The notes under the pieces: generated by a model
Told to the model about the DNA's origin: nothing
The model's input: the letters and a program-made list of their open reading frames with translations, nothing else
The model's database searches: none
Origin: Planctomycetaceae bacterium
GTDB taxonomy: Bacteria > Planctomycetota > Planctomycetia > Pirellulales > Pirellulaceae
Reading direction: 5' to 3'
DNA length: 47,207 bases
Assembly: GCA_005778405.1 (NCBI GenBank)
Contig: SXOA01000092.1
Location: forward strand, 1 to 47,207
Part shown: positions 34,429 to 43,130 of the stretch, one piece after another
Numbering within the stretch: the stretch's first letter is position 1
How the letters are laid out: the number at the start of each line of letters is the position of its first letter
Position numbers and translations under genes: made by a program

Positions 34429-37317
34429 TTACGGATCCGCGGTTCGTCCAAAAAAGAATCCAACCCCGGCAACAGCGAGCCCAATAGGCACGGCGACATA
34501 GGCCCCGCCAGGAATTCCCAGCGCCGAGCCCAAGAGTAGCAAGGCCGCCGCGGGCATCGCAAAAATCGACATCTTCCAGCCGCGGAAGAGGCCGAGTACG
34601 ACCAGCACAATTCCCGCAATGCCGGCCGGCCAACCGCTGAGGATAGGACCTATGACGGGAATAGGTAGTGGCTGCGCTCCCGCGGTTCCCTGCGAGGAAT
34701 CGGCGACGCTGCCTTTGACGGCATCGGTGGCGGCCTTGACGTCGCCGGTCTTCACGGACTCCGCCATTTTCGTTGCGGCGTCCTTCATTTGGTCGAGTTT
34801 GAAGGCTTGAGGATTGTACTTCACCCACATCGCAAATGCCGCAATCAACAAACAACCGAGCAGAAACCTCATCTTGCCGCCGAGGGCAAAAGTGAGAGGC
34901 GAGGCAGCGAGCCCGAGCATCCGGTTCTTTTTGGGCTGGTAGGCTCCGCGGCGGGCGTCGGCCAGCATTTGCTTGATCCGCTGCCGCTTGGCTTCCGCGG
35001 CCAGCTTGGGGTCGACGACGGTTGCCCCCCCTTTGGCCGGCTCTTTGCGGACATGTTCGGCTTCGTCCATCAGGACGTCGGCCATAGCCTGGGCTTGCTT
35101 GCGGGCGGCCAGCACATCCACGCCTTGGGCTTGCAGGTTTTTCTCTTCGACTTTTTGCAAGTGTTGCCGCTCTTTGCGTTCCTTGTCAGCTCGCAGGCGA
35201 GCGTCCATCCAGCGGATCACGCCGTCTCGCCAACCGCGAAACTTGTTGCGCGTGCGGCCAGAGTCCCCCCGGCCGAACTGCTCACGGGCGGCGAGCTTGG
35301 CTTCGTAGTTGAACAAGGCTTCGAAGAACTCTTCCCAATTGTCACCGCTATAACGGGCGACGAAGGAGCGGAGCGAAGTTTCGTCGACACCTTTGAGCCG
35401 CAGCGACTTCAGAAGCTGCTCCAATTTTTCGAGCGGCTCCTTTCGCTGGCGAGTGAGACCGCTATCGACGACGAAGGAATAACCTGCGGCCAATCCGACG
35501 GCGAATACCGCAAAGCCGAGCCAGTACCAGAGCGAGCCTAGCAGCCAAAGGGCCAGTAAGAACACGAGGCCGCCCCCAATCCAGGTCAGCCAATCCGTAA
35601 TGCGAGCCGAGAAAAGGAATCCGCGAGTCCGTTCGAACAAGTACGTCCGCTGCCGCAGGCCAGAAATGACGAAATAAGCTGCGGGAGTCATCACCGCGAG
35701 GCCGAAAACGCCGCCAGCCAACCTCCAACTAAAGGGCAGCGAGACAAGAAAGAGCAACCCGCACACGCCAAAGAACGCCAGAGGCAAAGGGCCACGTAAC
35801 CTCGCCATTGCTGCCGAGTTGAAATTCTTGACCGCCTCTTCCAGGATCTGCGCATGCTCTTCCTTGGGAGAAAAAGTGCCGCTGGCTTGAACACCGAGAA
35901 ATCCTTCCAGGTCCTTGATGGTCTCGTTCAGGTTGGAGTAACGATCTTCAGGCCGCTTCGCGACCATTTTCAGGCAGATTTCCGATAATTTGGCGGGTAC
36001 TCGCTTGACGATGGCTTCCGGACGAACCACTGGCTCGGTTTTGTGCTTGGTAATGACTTCGAGAGCGCTGGCACCTTCAAATGGTGGCCGGCCGGTCAGC
36101 AGCACATAGAGCGAGCAGCCCAGCGAGTAAATGTCGGCGCGGTGGTCGACGCCGGCGGCATTGGCGGCTGGTTCGGGGGCCATATAGGCCGGGGTTCCCA
36201 TCGCCACGTTGTTCAGCGTGACGTTGGCGGTTGCAGCGGCAAGCGAGGCGGAACGGTCGCTGGGCGCTGCACTCTCTCTCGCTTCCGCGGCTGCCTCGGC
36301 CTCGGCAGCAGCGGGCGTTTTGACGAGACCCAGGTCGGCGACTTTCACGATGCCGTTGTCATTGACCATCATGTTCGCCGGTTTGACGTCCCGATGAACC
36401 ATGCCGTGATCGTGGGCATATTGCAGGCCGCGAGCCGCCTGGAGGATGTAACCCACGGCGACTTCCGGGTCGAGTTTTCCTTCCTTGCGAACGATCTCAT
36501 CCAGCGACTGGCCGCGGACGAACTCCATGCTGAAATAATTGGTCTCGCCATCTTGTCCAAGATCATAGATCTGGACGACATTGTGATGAGTAAGCTGGGC
36601 GGCGGCATACGCTTCGCGCGTGAAGCGGGCAATGAACGTGGGGTTGTCGGCGTACTGGGCCTGAATGGTCTTCAGTGCGACATCGCGGTCGAGCGATGCC
36701 TGTTTAGCAAGGTACACCGCCCCCATCGCTCCGCGGCCGAGTTCTTTCAAAATCTTGTAGCCGCCAATAGTGGCGGGAACGCCAGCCGGCGGGCCATGAG
36801 CAGCGGGTGCCTGGTCCGCCCGTGTGGCCCCGCCGTAATTGCCCGGTGCGGTGACGTCGGACGCCCGATTGGCCATCGTTGCAGCCGCGGAACCGCTGGT
36901 GGGCGGCATCATCGGTACGGCGCTCCCGGTGTCGAACATGGCCGTGGCTTCCACTCCCCCTCCAACCGTTTTCTCGCTACTAGCGGCAGCCGAACCCGGT
37001 GACCTTGCCACCTGTGGTGGCGAGACGATGGTTGCCTCAATTTGCGGGTTGGGAACGACGGTCTTTGCCGCGGGAGGTGGCGATTCCGGAACCGTGGTGG
37101 CTTCCGCGGGAGGCGGGTACTGCACCGTCGGCGTGTTGGCGATGTTGGGGCGAGTCGTCTCTGCCGAGAGCTTTTCAACGAGGGGTTCTAGGGACGCATC
37201 CGGAAAAACGGTGAGCGAAAAACGCTCCCCGCACTTCGCGCACTTGAGCTTGTATTTTCCCGGTTTGGCGTCCTTTACCACCATGCTGTGCTGGCAGTGG
37301 GGACAATGAAGCGGCAC
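34429..37317 (-). CDS. Membrane Ser/Thr protein kinase with N-terminal zinc finger
   Basis: 962 residues from GTG 37317, preceded by GAGGACTGACCA. The N-terminus is an MJ0042-type zinc ribbon (Cys5, Cys8, Cys26, Cys29). A Pro/Ala/Thr-rich linker leads to a Hanks-type kinase domain: G-R-G-A-M-G (194-199), Lys216, H-R-D (Asp310), D-L-G (Asp328, instead of DFG) and TPAYMAPE. All catalytic residues are present. The C-terminal half holds several membrane helices, a charged cytoplasmic stretch and two more hydrophobic blocks. It phosphorylates unknown cytoplasmic targets. Expansion of such kinases is typical of planctomycetes. miaA lies 134 nt upstream on the same strand. Confidence 0.93.
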   Translation of the reverse strand: MPLHCPHCQHSMVVKDAKPGKYKLKCAKCGERFSLTVFPDASLEPLVEKLSAETTRPNIANTPTVQYPPPAEATTVPESPPPAAKTVVPNPQIEATIVSPPQVARSPGSAAASSEKTVGGGVEATAMFDTGSAVPMMPPTSGSAAATMANRASDVTAPGNYGGATRADQAPAAHGPPAGVPATIGGYKILKELGRGAMGAVYLAKQASLDRDVALKTIQAQYADNPTFIARFTREAYAAAQLTHHNVVQIYDLGQDGETNYFSMEFVRGQSLDEIVRKEGKLDPEVAVGYILQAARGLQYAHDHGMVHRDVKPANMMVNDNGIVKVADLGLVKTPAAAEAEAAAEARESAAPSDRSASLAAATANVTLNNVAMGTPAYMAPEPAANAAGVDHRADIYSLGCSLYVLLTGRPPFEGASALEVITKHKTEPVVRPEAIVKRVPAKLSEICLKMVAKRPEDRYSNLNETIKDLEGFLGVQASGTFSPKEEHAQILEEAVKNFNSAAMARLRGPLPLAFFGVCGLLFLVSLPFSWRLAGGVFGLAVMTPAAYFVISGLRQRTYLFERTRGFLFSARITDWLTWIGGGLVFLLALWLLGSLWYWLGFAVFAVGLAAGYSFVVDSGLTRQRKEPLEKLEQLLKSLRLKGVDETSLRSFVARYSGDNWEEFFEALFNYEAKLAAREQFGRGDSGRTRNKFRGWRDGVIRWMDARLRADKERKERQHLQKVEEKNLQAQGVDVLAARKQAQAMADVLMDEAEHVRKEPAKGGATVVDPKLAAEAKRQRIKQMLADARRGAYQPKKNRMLGLAASPLTFALGGKMRFLLGCLLIAAFAMWVKYNPQAFKLDQMKDAATKMAESVKTGDVKAATDAVKGSVADSSQGTAGAQPLPIPVIGPILSGWPAGIAGIVLVVLGLFRGWKMSIFAMPAAALLLLGSALGIPGGAYVAVPIGLAVAGVGFFFGRTADP

Positions 37318-37451
37318 TGGTCAGTCCTCATAGGAAATTGGAACGCAGGGAACAAGAAGAAATGTGCCGCGGCCCTGCGCTGACCTTGCGAAGAAGGGAT
37401 AGATAAGAACGAACTCGCCACGAAGGGGCGCACGCCTTGGCGCCTTTGACT

Positions 37452-38417
37452 TTAGCTGGTGGCGGGCGGACGTTCAAGCAAATGGAGAATGTTGGACGCG
37501 ACCTCCGCCGGACGCGTTCCAGCCGTTTGCGGCACGAAGGAACACTCCGGAAGGCTGCGAAACCAGGTTTCTTGCCGACGAGCGAACTGCCGGGTGCGGG
37601 CTTTGACGAGGTCGACGCACGTGCCAAGGGAATTGGGCTGGCTTGCCGCAAGGACCAGATGCTCCGTCACTTCCCGGTAACCAACCGCTTGAGCTGCCGT
37701 CCTGCTCAGACTTCCGTAACTCGAAAGCAACCCACGTACCTCCTCGACCAGGCCGGCGGCGAACATGGCATCCACGCGGGCATCGATGCGATGATGCAGT
37801 TCTTCCCGCTGCCAGGACAGCACAAAAACTTTGCACTCACTTGCGGGGCGGCCTTCGTCAAAGTGCGTTTGGCGATGGCTCAGGGGCTCGCCGGTGACAC
37901 GGAAAACTTCCAAGGCCCGAATGATCCGCCGCTTATCGTTGGGATGGAGCTTGGCGGCGAGGAGTGGGTCGATCACTTGCAACCGCTTATGAAGCTCCGA
38001 TTGGCCAACGATGGCAAGCTCCGCTTCAATGGCCTGACGGAACTCCCAGTCCGGCGGCGGACCCTGATAGACACCGCGGAGGAGCGATTTGAGATAAAGG
38101 GCGGTTCCACCGACAAACAATACTTCCTTTCCGCGACTCTTGATATCAAGGATCTTCTCATGGGCGGCATCGAGATATTCCGCCAGGCTGAAGTCCTCCG
38201 TCGGTGCGACCAGGTCCAGCAAGTGATGGGGCACTCGGGTCTGGTCTAAGGCAGTCGGCTTGGCCGTGCCGATGTCCATGCCCGAATAGAGGGTCATCGA
38301 GTCCAGCGAGACAATCTCAGCTCCGATACGTTGTGCCAACTCCAGCCCAACCTGCGTCTTGCCGGCAGCGGTGGGACCCGTGAGAAACCAACAGTCGCGA
38401 GCAGCAGGAGAAGACAT
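37452..38417 (-). CDS. miaA: tRNA dimethylallyltransferase
   Basis: 321 residues, the usual length. P-loop G-P-T-A-A-G-K-T at 14-21, the D-S-M-T-L-Y segment at 39-44 with the catalytic Asp region, the GGTALYLKSLLRG motif and the substrate-tunnel motif KRRIIRALEV are present. MiaA transfers a dimethylallyl group to A37 of tRNAs that read UNN codons, improving decoding. It starts at ATG 38417, divergent from hisE. It is probably co-transcribed with the downstream kinase gene. Confidence 0.96.
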   Translation of the reverse strand: MSSPAARDCWFLTGPTAAGKTQVGLELAQRIGAEIVSLDSMTLYSGMDIGTAKPTALDQTRVPHHLLDLVAPTEDFSLAEYLDAAHEKILDIKSRGKEVLFVGGTALYLKSLLRGVYQGPPPDWEFRQAIEAELAIVGQSELHKRLQVIDPLLAAKLHPNDKRRIIRALEVFRVTGEPLSHRQTHFDEGRPASECKVFVLSWQREELHHRIDARVDAMFAAGLVEEVRGLLSSYGSLSRTAAQAVGYREVTEHLVLAASQPNSLGTCVDLVKARTRQFARRQETWFRSLPECSFVPQTAGTRPAEVASNILHLLERPPATS

Positions 38418-38568
38418 GGAGAGATGGGTTGCGGGGTCTAAGTTGCCTATCTACGATGGACGGTGGAATTGATACCCGTCAGTCCGCTTGTCTGGATAAC
38501 CGGAATTCATACGATAGTTGAATCGTAAGTCCCTTCACCATATTCACTTGCGACTTTGTCTGCTTGCC

Positions 38569-38922
38569 GTGTCCTCCCCCTCTCCACCGCCGTCGGTTCT
38601 GCACCAATTGATGAGGGTGATTGAGGATCGCCGGGCCAATCCGCCAGCCAAATCGTACACCACCTCGCTGTTTCAGGGAGGTGTCGAAAAAATTGGCGGC
38701 AAGATTGTCGAGGAAGCTGCCGAAGTGGTCGAGGCTGCCGGTGAACCTAACGATGCGGGGCGGACTCATTTCATCTACGAATCCGCGGACCTCCTTTATC
38801 ATCTCTTCGTCATGCTTGGATACAAGGGAGTGGCGCTGGCGGAAGTCGAAACCGAGCTCGCAAGGCGATTTGGCATCAGTGGCCTGGATGAAAAGGCGGC
38901 GCGGCCGCCGAAGGCGGAATGA
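38569..38922 (+). CDS. hisE: Phosphoribosyl-ATP pyrophosphatase
   Basis: About 117 residues. HisE carries out the second step of histidine synthesis, hydrolysing PR-ATP to PR-AMP and pyrophosphate. The MazG-like fold signature KIVEEAAEVVEAA with acidic metal ligands, and the ESADLLYHLFVML helix, are clear. GTG 38569 is chosen because the VLHQLMRVIEDRR helix must be included. A downstream ATG (38611) would cut it. The stop codon TGA lies within a copy of the AATGACGAA dispersed repeat. hisG follows 66 nt later. The other his genes are not in this window. Confidence 0.93.
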   Translation: MSSPSPPPSVLHQLMRVIEDRRANPPAKSYTTSLFQGGVEKIGGKIVEEAAEVVEAAGEPNDAGRTHFIYESADLLYHLFVMLGYKGVALAEVETELARRFGISGLDEKAARPPKAE

Positions 38923-38985
38923 CGAAATTCGAATGGCGAATGGCGAATGGTTTTCTGACTCCTGTCTCCTGACCCCTGTCTCCTG
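38918..38985. repeat. Dispersed repeats between hisE and hisG
   Basis: 38918-38950 (AATGACGAAATTCGAATGGC and further GAATGGC units) matches the reverse complement of 14591-14625. 38956-38985 is a second run, CTCCTGTCTCCTGACCCCTG and related units. The hisE stop codon is part of the first repeat. Confidence 0.75.
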
Positions 38986-38988
38986 ATC

Positions 38989-39840
38989 ATGTCCAACCTC
39001 CGTATCGGCGTCCCCAGCAAAGGCCGGCTCAGTGACTTGGCCGGCGAGCTGCTCAAGCAGGCCGGGCTGCCGTTTCGACGTCAGGAGCGAAGCCTGTTTG
39101 CCCGTGTCGGCGACATGCCGATCGACATCACGTTTCTTCGCACTGACGACATCCCCGTGCTGTGTGCCGAAGGGGCCATCGACATGGGAATCACAGGGAG
39201 CGACTTGCTGACGGAGTGCGGTGCGGATGTGGAATCGCGTCTGGAGCTGGGCGTCGGCAGATGCAAATTGGCTCTCTGCGTGCCGGAGGATTCTCCGGTG
39301 GTCAAACCGGGCGATTTGCACGGCAAGCGTGTAGCCACCAGCTTTCCCAACATTACCCAGAAGTATCTTCGCGATCACAAAGCAGAAGTGCACCTGGTCA
39401 AGCTCGGCGGCTCGGTGGAGATCATGGTCACCTTGGGCGTTGCCGACGCCATCGTCGACCTCGTTGAAACCGGCAGCACGCTCGCCGCCAACCGATTACG
39501 CATCCTGGAAGAAATCGGCCGCTATGAAACGGTCCTGATTCAAAACAAAGCCCGGCGGCACGCGGAGCTCGCCGAGCGGGTCGTCCGCCGGTTGCAGGGA
39601 GTCGTCATCGCTCGCAGTTGGTCGCTGCTGGAGTACAACATCCCCCGCGGCAAACTGGCCGAAGCCGAGAAGATCACGCCCGGCTTCAACAGCCCCACGG
39701 TCAACTCTTTGGAAGACCCCGGCTGGTGCGCCATCCGTGTCATGGTCCCCAGCGGCAAAGTCATCGACGTGATGGAAAAGCTCGAAATCCTCGGCGCGAG
39801 TGCCATTCTCGAGACTCAAATTGCCAACTGCCGGCTGTAG
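38989..39840 (+). CDS. hisG: ATP phosphoribosyltransferase, long form
   Basis: 283 residues, catalysing the first committed step of histidine synthesis (ATP plus PRPP to PR-ATP). The catalytic part shows LRIGVPSKGRL and the PRPP-binding region GVADAIVDLVETGSTLAAN. A C-terminal domain of about 75 residues (NSPTVNSLEDPGWCAIRVMV) is the histidine-binding regulatory domain of the long HisG class, so feedback inhibition is expected and no HisZ is needed. ATG 38989 follows a repeat and lacks a strong ribosome binding site. panD follows 21 nt downstream. Confidence 0.96.
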   Translation: MSNLRIGVPSKGRLSDLAGELLKQAGLPFRRQERSLFARVGDMPIDITFLRTDDIPVLCAEGAIDMGITGSDLLTECGADVESRLELGVGRCKLALCVPEDSPVVKPGDLHGKRVATSFPNITQKYLRDHKAEVHLVKLGGSVEIMVTLGVADAIVDLVETGSTLAANRLRILEEIGRYETVLIQNKARRHAELAERVVRRLQGVVIARSWSLLEYNIPRGKLAEAEKITPGFNSPTVNSLEDPGWCAIRVMVPSGKVIDVMEKLEILGASAILETQIANCRL

Positions 39841-39861
39841 CCGCTCTCGACTCAATTCTCC

Positions 39862-40209
39862 ATGAATCGCCTTGTCCTCCGCTCGAAAATACACCGCGCC
39901 ACAGTGACGGAAGCGAACCTCGATTACGAGGGGAGCGTTACCGTGGACGCCAGCCTGCTGGAAGCGGCAGATATCGCCGAGTACGAGCAGGTGCATATCT
40001 ACGACGTCACAACCGGCAGCCGGGTGATTACGTATGCCATGGTGGGGCCGCCGGGCTCAGGAGTAATCTGCATCAATGGGGCGGCGGCCCATCTGGTGCA
40101 TCCGGGGGACGTTGTCATCCTGGCCGCCTACGGCATCGCCACGCCTGAGGATTTGCGCTCGCTCAAGCCGCGGATCATTCATGTTGACGAGAAAAACCGG
40201 CAGGTTTAG
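39862..40209 (+). CDS. panD: Aspartate 1-decarboxylase
   Basis: 115 residues. PanD makes beta-alanine for pantothenate and coenzyme A. The proenzyme self-cleaves between Gly24 and Ser25 (Y-E-G-S-V) to give the pyruvoyl cofactor. Lys9, Arg54 and Tyr58 known from the family are at the expected positions. It lies between hisG and the glycosylase gene, with short gaps, so it is probably in one transcript with them. Confidence 0.95.
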   Translation: MNRLVLRSKIHRATVTEANLDYEGSVTVDASLLEAADIAEYEQVHIYDVTTGSRVITYAMVGPPGSGVICINGAAAHLVHPGDVVILAAYGIATPEDLRSLKPRIIHVDEKNRQV

Positions 40210-40213
40210 TTCC

Positions 40214-40852
40214 ATGCCCACCGCCAGAATCGACCCCGCGGCTGCTGCTCGCCACTTCCGCAAGGCAGATCCTGTGATTGCGGCCATTGTCAAACAGGTT
40301 GGCCCCTGCACGCTCAAGCCGCAGCGGGACCGGTTCAACATGCTGGTCCGCTCGATCATCTCGCAGCAGATTGCCACGAGCGCCGCCCGGAGCATCCGGA
40401 CCAAGCTCGAGGCGCTTATCGCGCCGGAAAAAGTGAGGCCCGAAGTGCTGGCCCGCTTCAGCTTGGAGCAACTGAAGACCGCGGGGCTGTCCAGCCAAAA
40501 GGCGACCTATTTGCACGATCTGGCCGCCAAAACAGCCGATGGAACGGTCAAGCTCAAGGCTATCGGGAGGAGGGGGGACGAGGAGGTGATTGAGGAGTTG
40601 ATTCAAGTCAAGGGAATCGGCCGGTGGACCGCCCAGATGTTCCTGATTTTCTCGCTGGGCCGGCCCGATGTTTTTCCGCCGGATGATCTGGGCATCAAGA
40701 TGGCATTGCGAAACCTCTACGGCCTCGCTGATCTGCCGACCAAGGCCGAAGCACACGCGCTCGCGGCCCCCTGGTCGCCACACTCGACGATTGCCACCTG
40801 GTATTTGTGGCGGAGCCTAGACTTGGCAAAGGCGGCAAAGAAAGTGGGGTAG
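40214..40852 (+). CDS. DNA-3-methyladenine glycosylase II-like (AlkA/HhH-GPD)
   Basis: 212 residues. The HhH-GPD fold is clear: ISQQIATSAARSI, the helix-hairpin-helix VKGIGRWTAQMFLIF, and the catalytic Asp in FPPDDLGIK (Asp158 by alignment with AlkA). It removes alkylated bases in base-excision repair. It is shorter than E. coli AlkA because the N-terminal beta domain is missing, as in many bacterial homologues. The last two codons and the stop (V-G-stop) come from the palindromic VGFQPA repeat beginning at 40844. ATG 40214 is 4 nt after panD. Confidence 0.9.
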   Translation: MPTARIDPAAAARHFRKADPVIAAIVKQVGPCTLKPQRDRFNMLVRSIISQQIATSAARSIRTKLEALIAPEKVRPEVLARFSLEQLKTAGLSSQKATYLHDLAAKTADGTVKLKAIGRRGDEEVIEELIQVKGIGRWTAQMFLIFSLGRPDVFPPDDLGIKMALRNLYGLADLPTKAEAHALAAPWSPHSTIATWYLWRSLDLAKAAKKVG

Positions 40853-40911
40853 GCTTCCAGCCTGCCCAAACCTCATTTCGATTTTCTGGGCAAGCTGGAA
40901 GCCTACCCCAC
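40844..40911. repeat. Palindromic dispersed repeat, VGFQPA family, copy C
   Basis: Arm one (40844-40868) and arm two (40887-40911) are 25-nt inverted copies with a single mismatch, around an 18-nt loop. The core is GGGTAGGCTTCCAGCCTGCC. The RNA would form a strong hairpin able to end or protect the upstream transcript. The left arm supplies the stop codon of the glycosylase gene. Confidence 0.92.
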
Positions 40912-40927
40912 GTTGTATACTGCCCCT

Positions 40928-42307
40928 ATGAATGGCGCGGCGCGCGATGCAAATGACGAGGATGAGCCCGCTCCTGCGCCCCCGACCTCCTTAGTCGACG
41001 AACCGCGGCCAGAAGAGCGTCATAACTTCCTCACGCTCGTCTTCTATAACGTCTTGATGCGGACCGGCTGGATTTTCAAGACCGAGAGCAGCATCATGCC
41101 GGCTGTGCTCGATTCGTTCGAGTTGCTTGGCACTCCCAAGTGGGCGCTGGCCTGGATGCGTGGGGCTCTACCGCTGCTCAATCGCTTTGGCCAGAGCGTG
41201 CCGCCGCTGATGATGGCGCGCCGCATCAAAATTATGCCCCGAAAGAAGTGGGCGTTCGTGGCGACCACGTCGTCGATGACCCTCATCTTCGCCACACTAA
41301 CCGCAATCTGGCTGGTGCCAGGATTGATCAAGCCGCATACGGGCCTGATTACCTGGTTGATTCCCTTGGTGTATCTGGTCCTCTACGCTGCCTTCTTCAT
41401 GGCGGTCGGCATCAATCAGCTCACCTACAACACGATTCAGGGAAAGCTCATACGCGTTACCCACCGTGGCCGGCTATTGATGGTTGCAGATTCGATTGGG
41501 GCGACGAGCGCGGTGATCTGTGCTCTCACGCTACTGCCACAGTGGCTGCGCAAGGACGGTGCGGACTTCCAGTGGATTTTTGGCTTTTCGACGTTGCTCT
41601 TCGGCATCTCGTCCCTGACCGCCTGGGTCATCCGCGAGCAGCCGGATTCGCATGAACAACCGTCCCAGCCGCTTTGGAAACCGTTTGTCATCGCCTGGCG
41701 AACGCTGCGCGAGGACGGCAACTTCTGCCGGCTCGGAATGGTGGCGGCGCTGTTCAGCACGTCGCTGGTGTTGTTTCCGCATTACCAGGCGCTTGCCCGA
41801 GAGCAGCTCCACCTGGGATTTGACTACCTCGTCTGGTGGGTTGTGGCTCAGAACATCGGCACCGGCCTGTTCAGCATTCTCACTGGCCCGCTTGCCGACC
41901 GCTTTGGCAATCGGCTGTCGCTCCGCATTCTGACGCTGCTCATCGCGGCCGCCCCGCAGCTGGCGCTCGTGTTTGCGCAGTTGCCGGGGGTTGGCCATTA
42001 CACGTTTTGGCTCGTCTTCTTTCTCGTCGGCATGACCCCCGTGGCTCAAAAGACTTTCAACAACTACACGCTCGAAATCTGTCAGGCAGCCGATCACCCC
42101 CGCTATCTCAGCACGCTCAACCTCTGCATGGCTGCCCCAATCTTCCTCTCGCCGCTCGTCGGCGGCCTGATTGGCCTGATCGGCTTTCATCCGGTCTATC
42201 ATGGAATCACGGCGCTGCTACTGGCTGGCGCGCTCACCAGCACGACTTTGCAAGAGCCTCGGGAGCGATTGAAGACCATCATCACTCCTGGCGACGAGAG
42301 CCTATAG
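40928..42307 (+). CDS. Major facilitator superfamily transporter
   Basis: About 459 residues from ATG 40928. About 10-12 membrane helices are visible, with MFS-like loops such as GPLADRFGNRLSLR between helices of the second half. The N-terminus is an acidic Pro-rich cytoplasmic stretch. Substrate unknown. A HAD-hydrolase gene starts 3 nt after the stop, so they are translationally linked. Confidence 0.85.
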   Translation: MNGAARDANDEDEPAPAPPTSLVDEPRPEERHNFLTLVFYNVLMRTGWIFKTESSIMPAVLDSFELLGTPKWALAWMRGALPLLNRFGQSVPPLMMARRIKIMPRKKWAFVATTSSMTLIFATLTAIWLVPGLIKPHTGLITWLIPLVYLVLYAAFFMAVGINQLTYNTIQGKLIRVTHRGRLLMVADSIGATSAVICALTLLPQWLRKDGADFQWIFGFSTLLFGISSLTAWVIREQPDSHEQPSQPLWKPFVIAWRTLREDGNFCRLGMVAALFSTSLVLFPHYQALAREQLHLGFDYLVWWVVAQNIGTGLFSILTGPLADRFGNRLSLRILTLLIAAAPQLALVFAQLPGVGHYTFWLVFFLVGMTPVAQKTFNNYTLEICQAADHPRYLSTLNLCMAAPIFLSPLVGGLIGLIGFHPVYHGITALLLAGALTSTTLQEPRERLKTIITPGDESL

Positions 42308-42309
42308 CC

Positions 42310-42906
42310 ATGAAGAACATCCGCGGCTTGATTTTCGACCTTGACGGCACGCTCGTCGATTCGCAGCTCGATTTCGACTTGATGCGGCAGGAAATGGAAT
42401 TGCCCCCAGGTCGGATATTGGAGTCAATCGCGGCGTTGCCCGTGGAACGCGCTACCCGCTGCATGGCCATCTTGCACCAGCACGAAGTGGCCGGGGCAGA
42501 ACGGGCGACGCTGCTGCCGGGGGTACAGTTGCTGCTGGATAGGGCCAAAGCGCGGAAAACTCCCATCGGCATCCTCACCCGCAACAGTCGCGAGATTTCA
42601 CTGGCGGTCCTCAGCCGTCTGCGGCTGGAACATGACATTTTGCTGACTCGCGACGATGGCCCGATCAAGCCGGACCCGTGGGGAGTGCGGCACATCTGCG
42701 AGAAGTGGAACGTCCCTGCTGGTCAGGTCGTGATGATTGGAGACTACATGTTCGATGTTCTTTCCGGCCGCGGGGCCGGAGCATGGACGGTGCTGCTGAC
42801 CCATCCCGTCCCGCCGCATGAGTATCCCAATCATGAGCAGGCCGATCTACTGTTGTCGTCCCTTGCCGAGCACGATCGGCTGATGGAGTGGCTGGAGACA
42901 CTGTGA
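42310..42906 (+). CDS. HAD-superfamily hydrolase (phosphatase-like)
   Basis: 198 residues. Motif I F-D-L-D-G-T-L-V-D at residues 9-17 gives the nucleophile Asp, motif II is ILTRNSRE, the motif III Lys is in GPIKPDPWG, and motif IV is VMIGDYMFD. All catalytic residues are present, and the helical cap is of the phosphoglycolate-phosphatase/beta-phosphoglucomutase type. Substrate unknown. It is coupled to the transporter gene upstream and is followed by an inverted-repeat element. Confidence 0.92.
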   Translation: MKNIRGLIFDLDGTLVDSQLDFDLMRQEMELPPGRILESIAALPVERATRCMAILHQHEVAGAERATLLPGVQLLLDRAKARKTPIGILTRNSREISLAVLSRLRLEHDILLTRDDGPIKPDPWGVRHICEKWNVPAGQVVMIGDYMFDVLSGRGAGAWTVLLTHPVPPHEYPNHEQADLLLSSLAEHDRLMEWLETL

Positions 42907-42917
42907 ATCTCGGCAAT

Positions 42918-43050
42918 GGTTTTGAACAGAAGGAAACAAAGGAAACGAAGGGGGCAGCGAGAATTCAAGGGAGCGTCATCCCGTTTAGCAAAACCCGTCC
43001 AAAACTGCTGCCGACTCTTTAGTTTCCTTTATTTCCTTCTGTTCAAAACC
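42918..43050. repeat. 133-bp element with 29-bp terminal inverted repeats
   Basis: 42918-42946 and 43022-43050 are inverted copies, 29 bp long with one mismatch (left arm includes TTTTGAACAGAAGGAAACAA). About 75 nt lie between them, with no open frame of note. It resembles a small non-autonomous inverted-repeat element (MITE-like) or a very large terminator between the HAD and rluB-type genes. No target-site duplication could be confirmed. Confidence 0.85.
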
Positions 43051-43130
43051 TCCTTCGCTGCCGTCCCACCGCGATTGTTCCCGTTTTACCAGTCCTTAGC
43101 CGGGAGTGGACCGGCGTGTAGAATGGGCCT

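Noticed and set aside
38956..38985. Direct repeats between hisE and hisG as a CRISPR array
   Set aside because: Units are short and contiguous without spacers, so it is a simple repeat run.
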